From: Spirochaetaceae bacterium
GTDB taxonomy: Bacteria > Spirochaetota > Spirochaetia > Treponematales > Breznakiellaceae
Assembly (NCBI GenBank): GCA_031258335.1
Contig: JAIRMY010000060.1
Coordinates: 1 to 6,302 of the forward strand
DNA length: 6,302 nt
Direction: 5' to 3'
Part shown: piece by piece, positions 5,339 through 6,302 of the stretch
How positions within the stretch are numbered: position 1 is the first letter of the stretch
Layout of the letters: each line of letters begins with the position of its first letter
Program-made: the position numbers and the translations under genes
The notes under the pieces: generated by a model
The model's input: the letters and a program-made list of their open reading frames with translations, nothing else
Told to the model about the DNA's origin: nothing
Databases searched by the model: none

Positions 5339-5866
5339 CTATTTTAACCCGCTATCCTTTAACTCTTGATATATACGGTAACTTTCGTTGTCGAAGCAGA
5401 CGAACAGGACGTGGTTTATGGACGGGGTTTCGCGGAGGGTTTCGCGGACAGTTTTGAAGGCTGTTTTGGCGGCGGCGGATTTTGGGTAACCGTAGACTCC
5501 CGTGCTTATGCAGGGAAAGGCAATGCTTTTGAGACCCGCTTTTTCCGCCGCTTTTAGGCAGTTACGGTAACAAGACTGGAGTAAACGCTCATCGCAGGCG
5601 GAACCGCTGTATACGGGGCCTACGGTATGTATAACTTTTTTGCACGGCAAGAGTCCCGCCCCCGTTACAGCGCATTCACCGGTGGGGCAACGTCCCCGCG
5701 GACCCAAGGGTATTTTTTTACATTCGTCAAGAAGCGCGCCGCCGGCGGCCCTGTGTATAGCGCCGTCAACCCCTCCGCCCCCTAAAAGGCCGGAGTTGGC
5801 GGCGTTCACTATGGCATCAACTTTTTGAGCGGTAATATCACCTAATATTACTTCTATGTCCGCCAT
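5339..5866 (-). CDS. Macrodomain ADP-ribose hydrolase, MacroD/YmdB type (O-acetyl-ADP-ribose deacetylase)
   Basis: A 175-residue single-domain cytoplasmic protein, close in length and sequence to E. coli YmdB. Key features: GDIT (9-12), with D10 expected to contact adenine; VDAIVNAANSGLLGGGGVDG (16-35), holding the catalytic-site N24 and D34 that correspond to YmdB N25 and D35; AIHRAAG next; CPTGECAVTGAGLLP (60-74); VIHTVGP (78-84); and the phosphate-binding loop ISTGVYGYP (120-128). Family knowledge: these enzymes hydrolyse O-acetyl-ADP-ribose and can remove ADP-ribose from acidic side chains or other targets. The start is ATG at 5866, with TTGGAGG (5878-5872) 5 nt upstream; a TTG at 5878 lies inside that site and is rejected. 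The gene follows a 72-residue small protein by 13 nt, so the two are probably one transcript. No ADP-ribosyltransferase or sirtuin partner is in view. Confidence 0.93.
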   Translation of the reverse strand: MADIEVILGDITAQKVDAIVNAANSGLLGGGGVDGAIHRAAGGALLDECKKIPLGPRGRCPTGECAVTGAGLLPCKKVIHTVGPVYSGSACDERLLQSCYRNCLKAAEKAGLKSIAFPCISTGVYGYPKSAAAKTAFKTVRETLRETPSINHVLFVCFDNESYRIYQELKDSGLK

Positions 5867-5879
5867 GTTAGCCTCCAAA

Positions 5880-6098
5880 TCAGGAAAATGTAAGCCGCTG
5901 CTTCAAATCATCGGTAACTATGTCGTACACCATGCCTCCGTCCTCATTCAGCGATTTTTCACATTGTATATTCTTCCCAACAAGATATCTTTTAACGTAC
6001 TCATCAACATCATCGGTTTCCACTTCGCTTACAAATACATCCCTCATCTGGTTTCCAGAGCATAGGTTAAATATTTCCCGTATCAGTTCATAAGTCAT
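5880..6098 (-). CDS. Small conserved-looking protein of unknown function, co-transcribed with the macrodomain gene
   Basis: A 72-residue acidic soluble protein (about 8 kDa) beginning Met-Thr-Tyr-Glu-Leu-Ile-Arg-Glu-Ile-Phe-Asn. Features are an amphipathic N-terminal helix, CSGNQMRDVFVSEVETDDVD (13-32), a central segment with YVKRYLVGKNIQCEK (34-48) and the terminal YDIVTDDLKQRLTF (58-71). It has the look of a compact alpha/beta fold and resembles small uncharacterised proteins I have seen in treponemes, but no named domain is recognised. The ATG at 6098 is preferred: a frame extended to TTG at 6137 would begin inside the -35 hexamer and run through the -10. No Shine-Dalgarno precedes this ATG, and the predicted transcript starts about 4 nt before it. 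The downstream macrodomain gene begins 13 nt after its stop with a good ribosome-binding site. Confidence 0.75.
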   Translation of the reverse strand: MTYELIREIFNLCSGNQMRDVFVSEVETDDVDEYVKRYLVGKNIQCEKSLNEDGGMVYDIVTDDLKQRLTFS

Positions 6099-6108
6099 AA
6101 TTGGTATA

Positions 6109-6137
6109 AATATATATGCGCCTCTGTGTTTTGTCAA
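6109..6137 (-). promoter_or_regulatory. Sigma-70-type promoter for the small protein and macrodomain genes
   Basis: On the minus strand, TTGACA (6137-6132) is spaced 17 nt from TATATT (6114-6109), a perfect -35 and a 5/6 match at -10 with optimal spacing. The predicted start site at about 6102 lies only about 4 nt before the ATG at 6098, so the mRNA would be essentially leaderless for the first gene. Confidence 0.7.
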
Positions 6138-6178
6138 TTACAGGGACATTTTAATTGCGTCCTGACATTGCCCGGAGC

Positions 6179-6214
6179 TACCCATGTGTGGGTTGTGCTG
6201 CTAGCACAACCGCA
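6179..6214. repeat. Structured intergenic repeat, copy 2
   Basis: It aligns gap-free with 1264-1299. The 9 bp stem is GGTTGTGCT (6191-6199) with AGCACAACC (6203-6211) around a GCT loop. Both stem differences from copy 1 (C to T on the left arm at two places) are matched by G to A on the right arm, so pairing is kept. As in copy 1, it lies just beyond the stop codon of a minus-strand gene and in the same orientation relative to it. It is also about 40 nt upstream of the promoter at 6109-6137. Confidence 0.65.
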
Positions 6215-6238
6215 AGCGGCTTGTCTAAAAAGCCGCTT
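6214..6238. repeat. Second hairpin adjoining repeat copy 2
   Basis: AAGCGGCTT (6214-6222) and AAGCCGCTT (6230-6238) form a perfect 9 bp stem with a 7 nt loop. The stop codon of the truncated minus-strand gene (TAG, 6227-6225) falls in the loop. There is no T-run after the stem on either strand, so an intrinsic terminator is not clear. Copy 1 also has a GCGGC/GCCGC palindrome at the matching place. Confidence 0.6.
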
Positions 6239-6302
6239 CGTTGTAGTATGAATCATCCCGCATCCAGGAGCCATGCGAGTATGCGCCGCCCAACCCCGCC
6301 AG
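6225..6302 (-). CDS. C-terminal fragment of an unidentified protein
   Basis: The minus-strand frame is open from the window edge to TAG at 6227-6225, giving 25 residues that include GLGGAYSHGSWMRDDSYYNE and end in Ala-Ala-Phe. The Gly/Tyr/Trp-rich composition is protein-like, and the frame ends exactly at a structured repeat, in the same arrangement as the lipoprotein gene with repeat copy 1. The family is not recognisable from so little, and a chance open frame of this length is possible. Confidence 0.5.
   Translation of the reverse strand: MAGLGGAYSHGSWMRDDSYYNEAAF

Noticed and set aside
5239..5457. Plus-strand 72-codon frame from the intergenic gap into the macrodomain gene
   Set aside because: Its second half is antisense to the C-terminus of the macrodomain gene, and it has no ribosome-binding site or recognisable family.
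6099..6137. Extended TTG start for the small protein
   Set aside because: The TTG is part of the -35 hexamer TTGACA and the extension would translate the spacer and -10; ATG at 6098 fits the promoter position.

Overview
The window is about 6.3 kb of bacterial chromosome, and its gene content points to a spirochaete, most likely Treponema-like. The main reasons are a three-gene operon combining a DUF4912 protein, a GH57/DUF1957 branching-enzyme-like protein and a propeller-like lipoprotein that carries an Asn-Ser-Tyr-Gly-Asp-Leu-Leu motif and a relaxed spirochaetal-type lipobox. The taxonomic call rests on family recognition from memory, not on a database search.

Left part, plus strand: the tail of an unidentified membrane protein (1-183), then an ECF sigma factor (206-754, TTG start) that overlaps by ATGA a zinc-binding, two-helix membrane anti-sigma factor (751-1224). 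This is a standard sigma/anti-sigma sensing pair. The 111 bp gap to the convergent lipoprotein gene is very GC-rich. It holds a C-rich run that reads as a six-tract G-quadruplex motif on the minus strand, followed by a structured repeat (copy 1).

Middle, minus strand: an operon running 4932 to 1336. DUF4912 protein overlaps by ATGA the GH57-like gene, which is followed by the lipoprotein. The GH57-like protein keeps the catalytic glutamate, but by my alignment three other active-site residues are asparagine. The GH57/lipoprotein junction carries a 17 bp tandem duplication that leaves a five-codon mini-ORF with TAATG overlaps at both ends.

Intergenic 4933-5338: a candidate promoter abutting the DUF4912 start, a small ORF behind a strong unused Shine-Dalgarno, a GC-rich REP-like palindrome with competing hairpins, and a short open stretch that may be a decayed gene end.

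Right part, minus strand: a promoter (TTGACA-N17-TATATT) almost touching the start of a 72-residue conserved-looking small protein, followed 13 nt downstream by a MacroD/YmdB-type macrodomain hydrolase. Beyond the promoter lies copy 2 of the structured repeat, with compensatory base changes relative to copy 1, at the 3' end of a truncated minus-strand gene. No tRNA, rRNA, CRISPR array, intact transposase or clear U-tract terminator was seen.
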